A stretch of 64,000 nucleotides of DNA from Kosakonia cowanii JCM 10956 = DSM 18146 (GCF_001975225.1 NZ_CP019445.1:1054001-1118000), one strand, 5' to 3'; shown: positions 1 through 11,212, counted from the first letter of the stretch. Notes: generated from the sequence alone by a model not told the origin. Made by a program: numbers and translations.

Positions 1-249
1 GAGCGGAATGGCAATAAACACCAGCCCAAAGGCGAGAATAAAGCCGGACTTTAAGGCGAGGTAAAAATCGGGGTCGGTGAAGATAAAGGCGAAGGATTCG
101 AGGCTCAGCTCCTTACTGCGGGAGAAGAAAGGCGCTGAAAGAAAACTCTGTACGACGATAAATAATAACGGAACGTAGATCACCAGGGCGGTAATCAGGA
201 CCGTTACGCCGCGCGGTAACCCTTGCCATTTTCTGCGCACGATATTCAT
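1..249 (-). CDS. ABC transporter inner-membrane permease, Fe3+/spermidine type (partial)
   Basis: The N-terminal 83 codons of a permease that runs off the left edge of the window. It begins with a basic stretch (MNIVRRKWQGLPRG), followed by a hydrophobic first membrane segment at about residues 15-35. A periplasmic stretch (SFLSAPFFSRSKELSLESF) comes next, and a second membrane segment starts near residue 70. This is the usual start of binding-protein-dependent permeases of the PotB/FbpB/PhnV kind. It lies 75 bp downstream of, and in the same direction as, the binding protein at 325-1413, so the two very likely form one operon with more components to the left. The substrate cannot be told from this fragment. 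Confidence 0.75.
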   Translation of the reverse strand, partial: MNIVRRKWQGLPRGVTVLITALVIYVPLLFIVVQSFLSAPFFSRSKELSLESFAFIFTDPDFYLALKSGFILAFGLVFIAIPL

Positions 250-324
250 AGAAAATCCCTGTGGTCAGAAGATGAGAGATAAAGGGTTGTGTGCGAACAG
301 CGCCGCACACAACCGGCAACGCCT

Positions 325-1413
325 CTATTTCCCGGCGGCGGTGCGCCACTGTTTAATAAATTCGAGACGCTTTTTCGGCTCCAGATACTCAAGCAGCGAC
401 TCATCAACCGGGATCGGTTTCAGCGCATCGCCGAGCAGTTTGGTCATGCCGTCGATATCATTGCTGCCTTCAATATCGTTACGCAGGGAGGGGATATCCG
501 CCTGGCTTGCAAGAATGCTCTGCCCTTTTTCCGACAGTACATAGTCAAACCACAATTTCGCCGCGTTGCTGTGCTCCGCTTCGGCACTGATAAAGGAGAC
601 GCGCGACAGCACCAGCACATAATCTTTCGGGTAGGAGACGCCCAAGGATTTATCCGCTTTCGCACGCGCTTCGGCGTAGGAGCCGAGGATGTTGTAGCCG
701 ACCAGGTTTTCACCTGAGGAGACGCGCTCCATCATGGTGCCGGTGGAGGATTGCACCGTCAGGCCGCCTTTGGCGATATCCGCAAGGTGGGTGAAATACT
801 CTTTATCGTGTTTGCTGTCTTCAACGGCGAGCATAAAGCCGAGCCCCGATTTTTCAATATCGTAGGTGGTCACTTTGCTCTTGAATTTATCGGTCTGGCT
901 GGCAATCAGCTTCGCCAGCGCAGTGTGGGAATCCGGGACGTCGCCCTGCGGGATCAGGCGTTTGTTGTAGATAAAGACCACCGGCTCGTAGGTGGTGCCA
1001 TAGGCTTTGTTTTTCCAGACCGCCCATTTCGGCAGTTTGCTCTGTTCAGGGGAGGCATACTCATCGGCGTACTCGGTTGCCAGCTTCAGCGCGGTGTCCA
1101 TCGACGAACTCCAGACCACGTCGCCGCTGCCGCCGCCGGAGGCCTGCTCGCTAAGATAACGGTTATACAGCTCGGTGCTGTTCATATCGTTATATTCAAC
1201 TTTGATACCGGGATATTGCGCTTCAAACCCTTTGATCAGCGGGCCAGCGGCTTTGGTGTCGGTCGTTGAGTAGACCACCACTTTGCCCTCTTTGGTGCCG
1301 GCATCGACGATTTTCTGATAATCCGCCGGGTAGCCCGCAGGGACAGCTGCGAGTGCGGCAGAGGAAAAGAGCGCCGCTACTACGCCCGCCAGTACGCTTT
1401 TTTTCATCTCCAT
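325..1413 (-). CDS. Periplasmic substrate-binding protein, Fe3+/AfuA-type ABC transporter
   Basis: About 362 aa. A signal peptide (MEMKKSVLAG... ending SSAALA-AVP) is followed by a type 2 periplasmic binding fold with the EGKVVVYSTTD opening strand typical of the FbpA/AfuA/PhnS family. I chose the ATG at 1413 because AGGGG lies 7 nt upstream; a further in-frame ATG at 1434 lacks a site, and the ATG two codons later would also work. It is the first gene of an operon with the permease at 1-249. Relatives bind ferric iron, organophosphonates or sugar phosphates, so the ligand stays open. Nothing in the 1414-1644 spacer shows clear operator symmetry. Confidence 0.8.
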   Translation of the reverse strand: MEMKKSVLAGVVAALFSSAALAAVPAGYPADYQKIVDAGTKEGKVVVYSTTDTKAAGPLIKGFEAQYPGIKVEYNDMNSTELYNRYLSEQASGGGSGDVVWSSSMDTALKLATEYADEYASPEQSKLPKWAVWKNKAYGTTYEPVVFIYNKRLIPQGDVPDSHTALAKLIASQTDKFKSKVTTYDIEKSGLGFMLAVEDSKHDKEYFTHLADIAKGGLTVQSSTGTMMERVSSGENLVGYNILGSYAEARAKADKSLGVSYPKDYVLVLSRVSFISAEAEHSNAAKLWFDYVLSEKGQSILASQADIPSLRNDIEGSNDIDGMTKLLGDALKPIPVDESLLEYLEPKKRLEFIKQWRTAAGK

Positions 1414-1644
1414 GAACAAACCCCTATTTATCATTTTGTAAACACAAATTTAACATATAGCGCCTTAGCCACCCGATGCAACGCGCCAGGGTCTTTTTTG
1501 CGGGTTTTGTGACATTGAAGGGATTTAAGCCAATTACGCCGTTATTTTACCGAGAGTTAGCGGCATTTTATTCAGAACGGCGTTTTGCTCAGGATGAAAA
1601 ATGGCGGGGAAAAGAGGTAAGAGTTGTTTACGCTTTTTAACAAA

Positions 1645-2034
1645 TTAATCGCCGAGGATAAGGGGGCGATCGTTCGGGTAGAGCGCTATACGCTGCGGAT
1701 TTTGAGGATCATATTTCAGCGCTACGCCGTTTCCAGGCGCGTACCGCATAAAACCATCCATATCTAACGGCCTCTCAAGTCTCGCCTGAACTTCAACGCC
1801 TTCGCGTGTTTTGAATGCGAAAGTGAGCTGATAAACCGGCATTTCGCCATCAATGAGATCGGTTTTGCGGCGATGGATGATATCCGCATTCACGCCAATG
1901 CCCGTTTTGCGCACCGCAGACTCCATTATGAACTGGCGAATGCCGGGCATTATCATCGTCCAGGCTAAGCGCAGCATGCCCATCGCAACCAAAAAGAAAA
2001 AAAGGTAGGCCAGGTAGATCCATTCAAACTCCAT
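1645..2034 (-). CDS. Small membrane-anchored protein, DUF3592-like
   Basis: 129 aa. One N-terminal membrane segment (about residues 5-27, IYLAYLFFFLVAMGMLRLAW) is followed by a soluble domain of about 95 residues. That domain has beta-rich stretches (VYQLTFAFKTREGVEVQARL) and ends in a KYDPQNPQRIALYPND motif. The last part resembles the V.Y.P.nP..a.l pattern of DUF3592 proteins, which have no assigned role. A strong ribosome binding site (GAGGAGG) precedes the ATG. It stands alone between the ABC operon and the scr regulon, and the 160 bp on its upstream side lead into the first ScrR operator. Function unknown. Confidence 0.6.
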   Translation of the reverse strand: MEFEWIYLAYLFFFLVAMGMLRLAWTMIMPGIRQFIMESAVRKTGIGVNADIIHRRKTDLIDGEMPVYQLTFAFKTREGVEVQARLERPLDMDGFMRYAPGNGVALKYDPQNPQRIALYPNDRPLILGD

Positions 2035-2194
2035 AAAACCTCCTCTATTATCTCAGCAAGTAAAAGGACCATCGTGTTGCGCTATTAAAGACATTGAGTG
2101 CAAGCATAACCGTTATGCACCAGAAGCCGATCACGTTATTTCACCTTAAATAGTTGCTTGAGCCCACAATTAACGCAACGACCTAGTTGAACAG

Positions 2195-2208
2195 CTAAAC
2201 CGGTTTAG
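2195..2208. promoter_or_regulatory. ScrR operator 1 (upstream of scrK)
   Basis: Perfect 14-bp palindrome CTAAACCGGTTTAG, 36 bp before the scrK ATG. The same 14-mer occurs twice more, before scrY. This is the form expected for a LacI/GalR-type repressor such as ScrR (7727-8734). Confidence 0.85.
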
Positions 2209-2244
2209 TTAATGTTTAGCGGTACTCATTATCGGGAGAAAATC

Positions 2245-3171
2245 ATGTCAGCTCGAGTCTGGTGTCTGGGTGACGCCGTGGTGGATCTATTGCCGCAGGG
2301 CGATGCCTGCCTGATGCAGTGCCCCGGCGGCGCGCCGGCCAACGTCGCGGTCGGCATTGCGCGCTTACAGGGAAATAGCGGTTTTATCGGGCGCGTCGGC
2401 GACGATCCCTTCGGCCACTTTATGCGTCAGACGCTGGCGAAAGAGCAGGTCGACACTGCTTTTATGCGTGCCGATGCGCAGCACCGCACCTCAACGGTGG
2501 TGGTGGCTCTGGATGAAGAGGGTGAGCGCTCCTTTACCTTTATGGTGCGTCCGAGCGCCGACCTGTTCCTGGCTGAAACGGATCTGCCCCCGTTTGCCCG
2601 CGGCGAATGGCTGCACTGCTGCTCGATTGCGCTGGCGGCTGAGCCTTCGCGCTCCACCACCTTCAGCGCCATGGAGCGGGTGCGCGGCGCGGGCGGGTTT
2701 GTCAGCTTCGACCCCAATATTCGCCACGATTTGTGGGCCGACAGCGCCCAGCTTCGCCACTGCATCGAGCGCGGGCTGGTGCTGGCGGATGTGGTGAAAC
2801 TCTCGGAAGAGGAGCTGGCGTTTATCGCCGACGCGCCTGCTGAGGAGGTGAGCCTGCCCGAACTGGCGGCGCGTTACGGCATCACCCTGCTGCTGGTCAC
2901 CCAGGGCAAAGCCGGGGTGAAAGCCTGCCTGAACGGCAAGTGCTACCACTACCCGACGCTGCCGGTGATAAGCGTGGACACCACCGGCGCGGGCGACGCC
3001 TTTGTTGCCGGTCTGCTGTGGGGGCTGGCGCAGCACGGCCTGCCCGATAGCGAACCGCAGTTAGCCGCGCGGCTGGCGAGCGCGCAGATCTGCGGTGCGC
3101 TGGCAACCACCGCCAAAGGGGCAATGACCGCCCTGCCCTGGCGCCACCAGCTTGAGGAGCAACTCGCCTGA
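2245..3171 (+). CDS. scrK: Fructokinase of the sucrose regulon
   Basis: 308 codons. PfkB-family sugar kinase that phosphorylates the free fructose released from sucrose 6-phosphate by ScrB, giving fructose 6-phosphate. The N-terminal PfkB signature is at CPGGAPANVAVGIARL. The C-terminal signature with the catalytic Asp is at DTTGAGDAFVAGLLW. The start at 2245 (MSARVW) has GGGAG 8 nt upstream and matches the family start; the longer frame from 2212 overlaps the operator region. Controlled by the ScrR operator immediately upstream. It is separated from scrY by two more operators, so scrK and scrYAB are probably separate, co-repressed units. Confidence 0.95.
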   Translation: MSARVWCLGDAVVDLLPQGDACLMQCPGGAPANVAVGIARLQGNSGFIGRVGDDPFGHFMRQTLAKEQVDTAFMRADAQHRTSTVVVALDEEGERSFTFMVRPSADLFLAETDLPPFARGEWLHCCSIALAAEPSRSTTFSAMERVRGAGGFVSFDPNIRHDLWADSAQLRHCIERGLVLADVVKLSEEELAFIADAPAEEVSLPELAARYGITLLLVTQGKAGVKACLNGKCYHYPTLPVISVDTTGAGDAFVAGLLWGLAQHGLPDSEPQLAARLASAQICGALATTAKGAMTALPWRHQLEEQLA

Positions 3172-3215
3172 CACCTGCGGGCTTACGTCTCGTTTTGCGA
3201 GCCGTCTCACATTCA

Positions 3216-3229
3216 CTAAACCGGTTTAG
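3216..3229. promoter_or_regulatory. ScrR operator 2 (scrY distal)
   Basis: Second perfect copy of CTAAACCGGTTTAG. It lies exactly 60 bp, centre to centre, from operator 3. That is close to an integral number of helical turns, so both could be bound on one face of the DNA with the promoter between them. Confidence 0.85.
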
Positions 3230-3238
3230 CTAATTTCA

Positions 3239-3268
3239 TTGCGTCCTGAAATTATGCGCGATTATGAT
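3239..3268 (+). promoter_or_regulatory. Putative scrYAB promoter
   Basis: TTGCGT (3239-3244), an 18-bp spacer and TATGAT (3263-3268) form a plausible sigma70 promoter. It sits precisely between ScrR operators 2 and 3, so repression by steric block or a short loop is easy to picture. Inferred from pattern only. Confidence 0.45.
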
Positions 3269-3275
3269 TCGACAC

Positions 3276-3289
3276 CTAAACCGGTTTAG
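3276..3289. promoter_or_regulatory. ScrR operator 3 (scrY proximal)
   Basis: Third perfect CTAAACCGGTTTAG, placed just after the candidate -10 element and so covering the likely transcription start of scrYAB. Confidence 0.85.
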
Positions 3290-3323
3290 CAAAAATAACT
3301 CTGTGATGATGGCTCTTCCTTAG

Positions 3324-4853
<1,530 letters not shown>

Positions 4854-4917
4854 TAGCGCGGCCCCTGCGGGGGCCGTTTGCGTAGCTTGAAAGCCTAAAA
4901 ATAAGACAGAGGTTGTT

Positions 4918-6288
4918 ATGGATTTTGCACAAATTTCCCGCTCGCTGCTCCACTTGCTCGGCGGCAAAGAGAATATCGCCAGCGCCGCGCACTGTGCGAC
5001 GCGCCTGCGCCTGGTGCTGGTGGACGACGCGAAAGCAGACACCGCCGCGATTGGCAAAATCGACGGTGTGAAAGGCTGTTTTCGTAATGCCGGGCAGCTA
5101 CAGGTCATCTTCGGCACCGGGGTAGTGAACAAAGTTTACGCCGCGTTTATTACCGAGGCGGGGATCAGCGAGTCGAGCAAATCGGAAGCGGCGGATATCG
5201 CTGCGCGCAAGCTAAACCCGTTCCAGCGCATCGCCCGTTTGCTGTCGAACATCTTCGTGCCGATCATTCCGGCGATTGTTGCGTCGGGCCTGCTGATGGG
5301 CCTGCTGGGGATGGTGAAGACCTACGGCTGGGTCAACCCGGATAACGCGCTCTATATCATGCTCGACATGTTCAGCTCGGCGGCGTTTATCATTCTGCCG
5401 ATCCTGATTGGCTTTACCGCCGCGCGCGAGTTTGGTGGCAACCCCTATCTTGGCGCAACGCTTGGCGGCATCCTTACCCACCCGGCGCTGACCAACGCCT
5501 GGGGCGTGGCGGCAGGCTTCCACACCATGAACTTCTTCGGCATCGAAGTGGCGATGATCGGCTACCAGGGGACAGTCTTCCCGGTGCTGCTGGCGGTGTG
5601 GTTTATGAGCATGCTGGAAAAACAGCTGCGCCGGGTGATCCCGGACGCGCTGGATCTGATCCTCACCCCGTTCCTGACGGTGATTATCTCCGGCTTTATC
5701 GCCATGCTGATTATCGGCCCGGCGGGTCGCGCGCTGGGCGACGGCATCTCGTTTGTGCTCAGCACGCTGATTGCCCACGCGGGCTGGCTGGCGGGTCTGC
5801 TGTTTGGTGGGCTCTACTCGGTGATTGTGATTACCGGCGTGCACCACAGCTTCCACGCCATTGAGGCTGGGCTGCTCGGCAACCCGTCGATTGGCGTTAA
5901 CTTCCTGCTGCCAATCTGGGCGATGGCCAACTTTGCGCAGGGCGGTGCCTGCCTGGCGGTGTGGTTTAAAACCAAGGATGCAAAGATCAAAGCGATTACC
6001 CTGCCCTCGGCCTTCTCGGCGATGCTCGGTATTACCGAAGCGGCGATCTTTGGTATCAACCTGCGCTTTATGAAGCCGTTTATCGCCGGGTTAATTGGCG
6101 GTGCGGTCGGCGGCGCGTGGGTGGTGTCGATGCATGTCTATATGACGGCGGTGGGCCTCACCGGGCTGCCGGGTCTGGCGATTGTGCAGGCCAGCTCGCT
6201 GCTTAACTATATTATCGGTATGGCTATCGCCTTTAGCGTCGCCTTCATTCTCTCCTTCTTGCTGAAATACAAAACGGACGCGGAATAA
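4918..6288 (+). CDS. scrA: PTS sucrose transporter, EIIBC
   Basis: 456 aa. Imports sucrose and phosphorylates it to sucrose 6-phosphate. The EIIB domain (about 1-85) carries the phosphorylated Cys26 in SAAHCATRLRLVL. The EIIC domain (about 105-456) is a polytopic glucose-superfamily permease with IFVPIIPAIVASGLLMG and GVHHSFHAIEAGL motifs. There is no EIIA domain, so phosphate must come from another EIIA, usually EIIA-Glc (Crr), as in other ScrA proteins. The stop overlaps the scrB start (TAATG), indicating translational coupling. Confidence 0.95.
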   Translation: MDFAQISRSLLHLLGGKENIASAAHCATRLRLVLVDDAKADTAAIGKIDGVKGCFRNAGQLQVIFGTGVVNKVYAAFITEAGISESSKSEAADIAARKLNPFQRIARLLSNIFVPIIPAIVASGLLMGLLGMVKTYGWVNPDNALYIMLDMFSSAAFIILPILIGFTAAREFGGNPYLGATLGGILTHPALTNAWGVAAGFHTMNFFGIEVAMIGYQGTVFPVLLAVWFMSMLEKQLRRVIPDALDLILTPFLTVIISGFIAMLIIGPAGRALGDGISFVLSTLIAHAGWLAGLLFGGLYSVIVITGVHHSFHAIEAGLLGNPSIGVNFLLPIWAMANFAQGGACLAVWFKTKDAKIKAITLPSAFSAMLGITEAAIFGINLRFMKPFIAGLIGGAVGGAWVVSMHVYMTAVGLTGLPGLAIVQASSLLNYIIGMAIAFSVAFILSFLLKYKTDAE

Positions 6289-7697
6289 TGGCATCTGACT
6301 CTCTGCTGCCCGCCATTTTACAGGCGGTGATGAAAGGCCAGCCGAAAGCGCTGAGCGACCCCTTCTACCCGAACTGGCACCTGGCGCCGGTCACCGGGCT
6401 GCTCAACGATCCCAATGGATTTATCCAGATGGGCGGGCGTTACCACCTGTTTTATCAATGGAACGCGCTGGGCTGCCAGCACAACCACAAATGCTGGGGG
6501 CACTGGAGCTCAGCGGATTTACTCCACTGGCAGCATGAGCCGATTGCGCTGATGCCGGACGAAGAGTATGACCGCAGCGGCTGCTACTCCGGTAGCGCCG
6601 TGGATAACGACGGCGTGCTGACGCTCTGCTACACCGGTAACGTCAAGTTTGACGACGGCACGCGCACCGCCTGGCAGTGTCTGGCGGTGCAGAACCGTGA
6701 CGGCGGCTTCGATAAGCTCGGCCCGGCGATCCCGCTGCCAAACGGCTACACCGGACACGTGCGCGACCCGAAAGTGTGGCGACACGGCGACTTCTGGTAC
6801 ATGGTGCTCGGCGCGCAGGATCTCACCTTGCAGGGCAAAGTGCTGCTGCTGCGCTCGGAGAACCTGTGGAACTGGCAGAACCTCGGTGAGATCGCCGGCA
6901 GCGGCCTCAACGGCCTGGGTGATGCGGGCTATATGTGGGAGTGCCCGGATCTCTTCGCGCTCGGCGATAGTACCTATCTTATCTGCTGCCCGCAGGGGAT
7001 CACGCGTGATGAGAAACGCTGGCTCAACACCCACCCGAGCGCTTATCTCAGCGGCGAGCTGGATTACGACAACGCGCAGTTCCGCCACGGCGAGTTTCAC
7101 GAGCTGGACGCCGGGTTTGAGTTCTACGCACCGCAAACCACGCAGAGCGAAGATGGCCGCCGTTTACTGGTCGGCTGGATGGGCGTGCCGGACGGGGAAG
7201 AGATGCGCCAGCCCACCGTCGCCAACGGCTGGATCCACCAGATGACCTGCCTGCGCCACTTAACCTCGCGCAACGGCAAGCTTTATCAACAGCCGGTCGT
7301 TGAGCTTCAGGCGCTGCGCGGCGAGCAGCAGACCTTCAACGGCCAGGCCGACGCGCTACCGGCGCTGGATGCCACGTCGCTGGAACTGATCGTAGAGAGT
7401 GCAGGCGATCTCACGCTGAACTTTGCTGACACGCTGATCCTTGAGTGGAGTCAGAGTGAACTGCGCCTCGCGCGCAGAAGCCTCGAGAGCGGCGAGTGGC
7501 ACTACCGCTACTGGCAAGGCGCGGCGCACAAGTTGCAGATCCTCTGCGACCGCTCAAGCGTCGAGATCTTTATTAATGATGGCGAAGGGGTGATGAGTAG
7601 CCGCTACTTCCCGCAGCAGCCTGCGCGCTTAACGTTTGCGGGTGATGCAGAAGTGCGGGCGCGCTACTGGTCGTTACGAGCTTGCATGGTAGAATAA
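6288..7697 (+). CDS. scrB: Sucrose-6-phosphate hydrolase (invertase, GH32)
   Basis: 469 aa. Splits sucrose 6-phosphate to glucose 6-phosphate and fructose in the cytoplasm. GH32 landmarks are present: the nucleophile Asp in LLNDPNGF (about residue 41), the transition-state Asp in VRDPKVW, and the acid/base Glu in MWECPDLF. The five-bladed propeller is followed by a C-terminal beta-sandwich (about 340-469). It is translationally coupled to scrA. The stop lies 29 bp before the scrR start, so scrR may be read together with scrYAB. Confidence 0.95.
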   Translation: MASDSLLPAILQAVMKGQPKALSDPFYPNWHLAPVTGLLNDPNGFIQMGGRYHLFYQWNALGCQHNHKCWGHWSSADLLHWQHEPIALMPDEEYDRSGCYSGSAVDNDGVLTLCYTGNVKFDDGTRTAWQCLAVQNRDGGFDKLGPAIPLPNGYTGHVRDPKVWRHGDFWYMVLGAQDLTLQGKVLLLRSENLWNWQNLGEIAGSGLNGLGDAGYMWECPDLFALGDSTYLICCPQGITRDEKRWLNTHPSAYLSGELDYDNAQFRHGEFHELDAGFEFYAPQTTQSEDGRRLLVGWMGVPDGEEMRQPTVANGWIHQMTCLRHLTSRNGKLYQQPVVELQALRGEQQTFNGQADALPALDATSLELIVESAGDLTLNFADTLILEWSQSELRLARRSLESGEWHYRYWQGAAHKLQILCDRSSVEIFINDGEGVMSSRYFPQQPARLTFAGDAEVRARYWSLRACMVE

Positions 7698-7726
7698 GCG
7701 CTTGTTTCCTTAAGCGATGCAAAACC

Positions 7727-8734
7727 GTGAGAAAACCTAAACGCGTTACCATCAGTGATATTGCCGCGCTGGCGGGGGTGTCAAAAGCCACCGCCAGCCT
7801 GGTGCTTAACGGCCGCGGCAAAGAGCTGCGCGTCGCCCAGGAGACGCGCGATCGCGTGCAGGCGATTGCCCAGCAGCACCACTATCAGCCCAGTATTTAC
7901 GCGCGCTTGCTGCGCGAAAACCGCAGCCATACGCTGGGACTGGTGGTGCCAGAGATCATCAACTATGGTTTCGCCGTCTTCTCTCACGAACTGGAAAACC
8001 TCTGTCGCGAAGCGGGCCTGCAACTGCTTATCTCCTGCACCGATGAAAACGCCAGCCAGGAGACCGTGGTGGTCAATAACCTGGTGTCGCGCCAGGTCGA
8101 TGGCCTGATTGTCGCCTCCAGCATGTTGAACGACGCCGACTACGTAAAACTGAGCGAGCAGCTGCCGGTGGTGTTGTTTGACCGCCATATCAGTGACACC
8201 CAGCTACCGCTGGTGATCACCGATTCACTGACGCCCACCGCTGAGCTGGTCGAGCGCCTGGCGCGCGCCAACCCGGACGAGATCTATTTTCTTGGCGGCC
8301 AGCCGCGCTTATCACCGACCAAAGATCGCCTGGCGGGCTTTATGCAGGGGCTTGAGCGCGCCGGTGTCCCCCCACGCCCGGAGTGGATCATTCACGGCAA
8401 TTATCACCCAAGCAGTGGGTATGAGATGTTCGCCGCCCTCTGCGCGCGCCTTGGCCGCCCGCCGAAAGCGCTGTTTACCGCCGCCTGCGGGCTGCTGGAA
8501 GGGGTGCTGCGCTATATGAGCCAGCATCACCTGCTGGAGAGCAATATCCATATCGCCAGCTTTGACGATCACTATCTCTATGATTCGCTCTCGCTGCCCA
8601 TCGATACCGTCGAGCAGAATATTCCACGCCTGGCGCAGGACTGCTTCGAGATCATCACGCAACTCGTGGACGGTAACGAACCGACCACGCCGCAGCGCAT
8701 TCTCCCCGCCACGCTGCGCTGGCGTCATCCTTAA
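7727..8734 (+). CDS. scrR: Sucrose operon repressor, LacI family
   Basis: 335 aa. N-terminal helix-turn-helix ([26 protein letters not shown]) and a periplasmic-binding-like effector domain. Known ScrR proteins release DNA on binding fructose or fructose 1-phosphate. I use the GTG at 7727 because the residues after it match the usual ScrR N-terminus ([12 protein letters not shown]). The upstream ATG at 7682 lies inside scrB and would add a non-homologous stretch. The three CTAAACCGGTTTAG operators upstream are the obvious targets. Confidence 0.93.
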   Translation: MRKPKRVTISDIAALAGVSKATASLVLNGRGKELRVAQETRDRVQAIAQQHHYQPSIYARLLRENRSHTLGLVVPEIINYGFAVFSHELENLCREAGLQLLISCTDENASQETVVVNNLVSRQVDGLIVASSMLNDADYVKLSEQLPVVLFDRHISDTQLPLVITDSLTPTAELVERLARANPDEIYFLGGQPRLSPTKDRLAGFMQGLERAGVPPRPEWIIHGNYHPSSGYEMFAALCARLGRPPKALFTAACGLLEGVLRYMSQHHLLESNIHIASFDDHYLYDSLSLPIDTVEQNIPRLAQDCFEIITQLVDGNEPTTPQRILPATLRWRHP

Positions 8735-8743
8735 CTCATCCCC

Positions 8744-8766
8744 CTGGCGCGATATTACCGCGCCAG
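8744..8766 (+). terminator. Possible terminator after scrR
   Basis: CTGGCGCG, 7-nt loop, CGCGCCAG: a perfect 8-bp stem 10 bp after the scrR stop. No run of T follows, so termination is uncertain. Confidence 0.4.
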
Positions 8767-8874
8767 CCAGATAAGAATCGGCTTAGCATTTAAGCGCAAC
8801 GGGAGTACGTTGCGCTTGCTTCTTTCCAATTTGTATTTTAGATTTTCCTAAATTTAGAAAAAGCTAAAATAAAA

Positions 8875-9186
8875 ATGCCACCATCGAATATTACCCAGTT
8901 ACAGAACCAGGCAGAGCAGGCCGCTGCGCTGCTGAAAGCGATGAGCCACCCGCGCCGGTTGCTGATTTTGTGCATGCTCTGTGACGCGCCCGGCACTCCT
9001 GCGGGCGAACTCTCGGCGTTGACCGGCCTTAGCCCGTCGGCCACCTCGCAGCACCTGACGCGTATGAAAGATGAGGGGCTGATTGAGAGTGTGCGCCAGG
9101 CGCAGCGCATCACCTACTTCATCAAAGATCCCGCCGTGAACCATATCGTCAACACACTTAAGGGCATCTACTGCCCGGAGGTCTGA
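8875..9186 (+). CDS. ygaV: ArsR-family redox/sulfide-responsive regulator
   Basis: 103 aa winged-helix protein. The ArsR signature AMSHPRRLLILCML is followed by the recognition helix LTGLSPSATSQHLTRMKDEGLI. Cysteines are at 33, 36 and 99 (GIYCPEV). In E. coli, YgaV represses the ygaVP operon and responds to sulfur species or haem. The upstream AT-rich stretch (8836-8870) contains an ATTTTAG/CTAAAAT inverted repeat that could be its operator. The start has no clear Shine-Dalgarno. ygaP follows 2 bp after the stop. Confidence 0.9.
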   Translation: MPPSNITQLQNQAEQAAALLKAMSHPRRLLILCMLCDAPGTPAGELSALTGLSPSATSQHLTRMKDEGLIESVRQAQRITYFIKDPAVNHIVNTLKGIYCPEV

Positions 9187-9188
9187 AT

Positions 9189-9713
9189 ATGTCCTACACA
9201 TCCATTTCTCCGCACGATGCGCGGATACAACAGCAGCAGGGCGTGCCGTTAATTGATATTCGCCAGCCGGATGAGTTTCGCCGCGAACATCTGCCCGATG
9301 CCCTCTCCCTGCCGCTGGAGGATCTGCTGGCTGGTAAACGCCTCAGCGCTGCAGCCCCCGCGCAAACGGTGATTTTCCACTGCCAGTCCGGGATGCGTAC
9401 CCAGAAAAATGTTGAAGCATTGATTCAGGCTGCCGCGCCTGCGCAGGTGCTGTTGCTTGAAGGTGGGCTGGCGAACTGGAAGCGCGCGGGCTTACCGACG
9501 GTGCAGGATAAGGCTCAGCCGCGTCCGCTGATGCAGCAGGTACAGATCGTTGCGGGCAGCCTGGTGCTACTTGGCGTGGTGCTCGGCTACCTGCTCAATC
9601 CGGCCTTCTTTCTGCTCTCAGGCTTTGTCGGCGCAGGCCTGCTGTTTGCCGGATTAAGCGGCTGGTGCGGTATGGCCCTGCTGCTGGCGAAGATGCCGTG
9701 GAACCGATCCTGA
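9189..9713 (+). CDS. ygaP: Inner-membrane rhodanese (thiosulfate sulfurtransferase)
   Basis: 174 aa. A cytoplasmic rhodanese domain (about 1-110) carries the active-site loop FHCQSGMRT with catalytic Cys65. Two C-terminal membrane helices follow (about 118-165, IVAGSLVLLGVVLGYLL and LSGFVGAGLLFAGLSG). This matches E. coli YgaP in length and layout. It forms an operon with ygaV, in keeping with a role in sulfane sulfur handling. Confidence 0.92.
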   Translation: MSYTSISPHDARIQQQQGVPLIDIRQPDEFRREHLPDALSLPLEDLLAGKRLSAAAPAQTVIFHCQSGMRTQKNVEALIQAAAPAQVLLLEGGLANWKRAGLPTVQDKAQPRPLMQQVQIVAGSLVLLGVVLGYLLNPAFFLLSGFVGAGLLFAGLSGWCGMALLLAKMPWNRS

Positions 9714-9779
9714 TGTGCGGCATTTCTCCTCCGGGTCAAATGAGTGATATATTTCCCGGCCTATACCCAAGGAGACGCC

Positions 9780-11204
9780 ATGGCGGAATTTGATTCACTC
9801 GCGCAGGAAGAGCTGGCGCAGGCAGAGGCTTTGCAGCAACAGGCACGGGATCGTGCCCTGCTCAACCAGGTACTCGACATCTATGGTCAAAAGTATGTGG
9901 CGGAGCAGTTAAAGAAAGCAGGGAAATCGGAGTGGAGCCGCGAAGCGCTCAACCGCTGGGTTAATGGCAAAGGCGCGGCGAAAACCCTCACCGCCACCGA
10001 AGAGAAGCTGCTGCGCGAGCTGCTGCCCTCCCCGCCCGCGCACCATCCCAATTACCGTTTTCGTTTTATCGATCTCTTTGCCGGTATCGGCGGCATCCGC
10101 AACGGCTTTGAGGCGATTGGCGGGCAGTGCGTCTTTACCAGCGAGTGGAACAAAAACGCGGTGCGCACCTATAAAGCCAACTGGTATAACGACAGCGCCA
10201 CGCACACCTTTAATCAGGATATCCGCGAAGTGACGCTGAGCGGCAATCCTGCTATCTCTGAAGCGCAGGCTTATGCCCATATCGCGCAGCATATTCCTGA
10301 ACACGATGTGTTATTAGCCGGTTTCCCCTGCCAGCCCTTTAGCCTTGCGGGCGTCAGTAAGAAGAATGCCCTCGGGCGGGCGCACGGCTTTGAGTGCGAA
10401 GCGCAGGGGACGCTCTTTTTCGACGTCGCGCGGATTATCAAAGCCCGCCGCCCGGCGATTTTCGTGCTGGAGAACGTGAAAAACCTCAAGAGCCACGACA
10501 AAGGCAAAACCTTCAGCGTAATCATGAATACGCTTGATGAGCTGGGTTACGACGTCGCCGACGCGGAAGCCTCGGGCAAGAACGATCCGAAGATTATCGA
10601 CGGCAAACATTTTCTGCCGCAGCACCGCGAGCGCATTGTGCTGGTCGGTTTTCGCCGCGACCTCGATCTCGCCGACGGCTTTACGCTGCGCGATATCGAC
10701 CGCCTCTATCCGCAGCAGCGCCCGACCTTTGGCGAACTGCTGGAGCCGACCGTCGACAGCAAATATGTGCTCTCGCCCAAGCTGTGGGATTACCTCTATC
10801 GCTATGCGAAGAAGCACGCCGCCAAAGGCAACGGTTTCGGTTTCGGGCTGGTCGACCCAACGAATGCGGGCAGCGTGGCACGCACCCTGTCGGCGCGCTA
10901 TCACAAAGATGGTTCGGAAATTCTTATCGATCGCGGCTGGGATAAAGCGCTGGGCGAAGCGGACTTTACCCATGCTGAAAACCAGGCTCGCCGTCCGCGT
11001 CGCCTGACGCCGCGCGAATGCGCCCGCCTGATGGGCTTTGAGAAAGTGGGTGAAAAGCCGTTTCGCATCCCGGTTTCCGACACCCAGGCGTACCGCCAGT
11101 TCGGCAATTCGGTGGTGGTGCCGGTCTTTGCCGCGGTGGCAAAACTGCTGGCACCACGCATCGATCTGGCGGTGAAACGGCGCAAAGAGAAGAGCAATCT
11201 GTGA
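9780..11204 (+). CDS. dcm: Dcm-type DNA (cytosine-5-)-methyltransferase
   Basis: 474 aa. All key C5-methylase motifs are visible in order: I ([15 protein letters not shown]), IV with the catalytic Cys ([11 protein letters not shown]), VI (LENVKNL), VIII ([11 protein letters not shown]), IX ([14 protein letters not shown]) and X ([11 protein letters not shown]). Between VIII and IX, the target recognition region and the flanking text ([32 protein letters not shown]) closely follow E. coli Dcm, which modifies CCWGG. The ATG at 9780 (GGAGACGCC before it) gives the family length. Unlike E. coli, no vsr gene overlaps the 3' end; a hairpin terminator follows instead. Whether this is the only dcm of the organism or a second copy cannot be seen here. 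Confidence 0.88.
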   Translation: MAEFDSLAQEELAQAEALQQQARDRALLNQVLDIYGQKYVAEQLKKAGKSEWSREALNRWVNGKGAAKTLTATEEKLLRELLPSPPAHHPNYRFRFIDLFAGIGGIRNGFEAIGGQCVFTSEWNKNAVRTYKANWYNDSATHTFNQDIREVTLSGNPAISEAQAYAHIAQHIPEHDVLLAGFPCQPFSLAGVSKKNALGRAHGFECEAQGTLFFDVARIIKARRPAIFVLENVKNLKSHDKGKTFSVIMNTLDELGYDVADAEASGKNDPKIIDGKHFLPQHRERIVLVGFRRDLDLADGFTLRDIDRLYPQQRPTFGELLEPTVDSKYVLSPKLWDYLYRYAKKHAAKGNGFGFGLVDPTNAGSVARTLSARYHKDGSEILIDRGWDKALGEADFTHAENQARRPRRLTPRECARLMGFEKVGEKPFRIPVSDTQAYRQFGNSVVVPVFAAVAKLLAPRIDLAVKRRKEKSNL

Positions 11205-11212
11205 CGCAGAAT

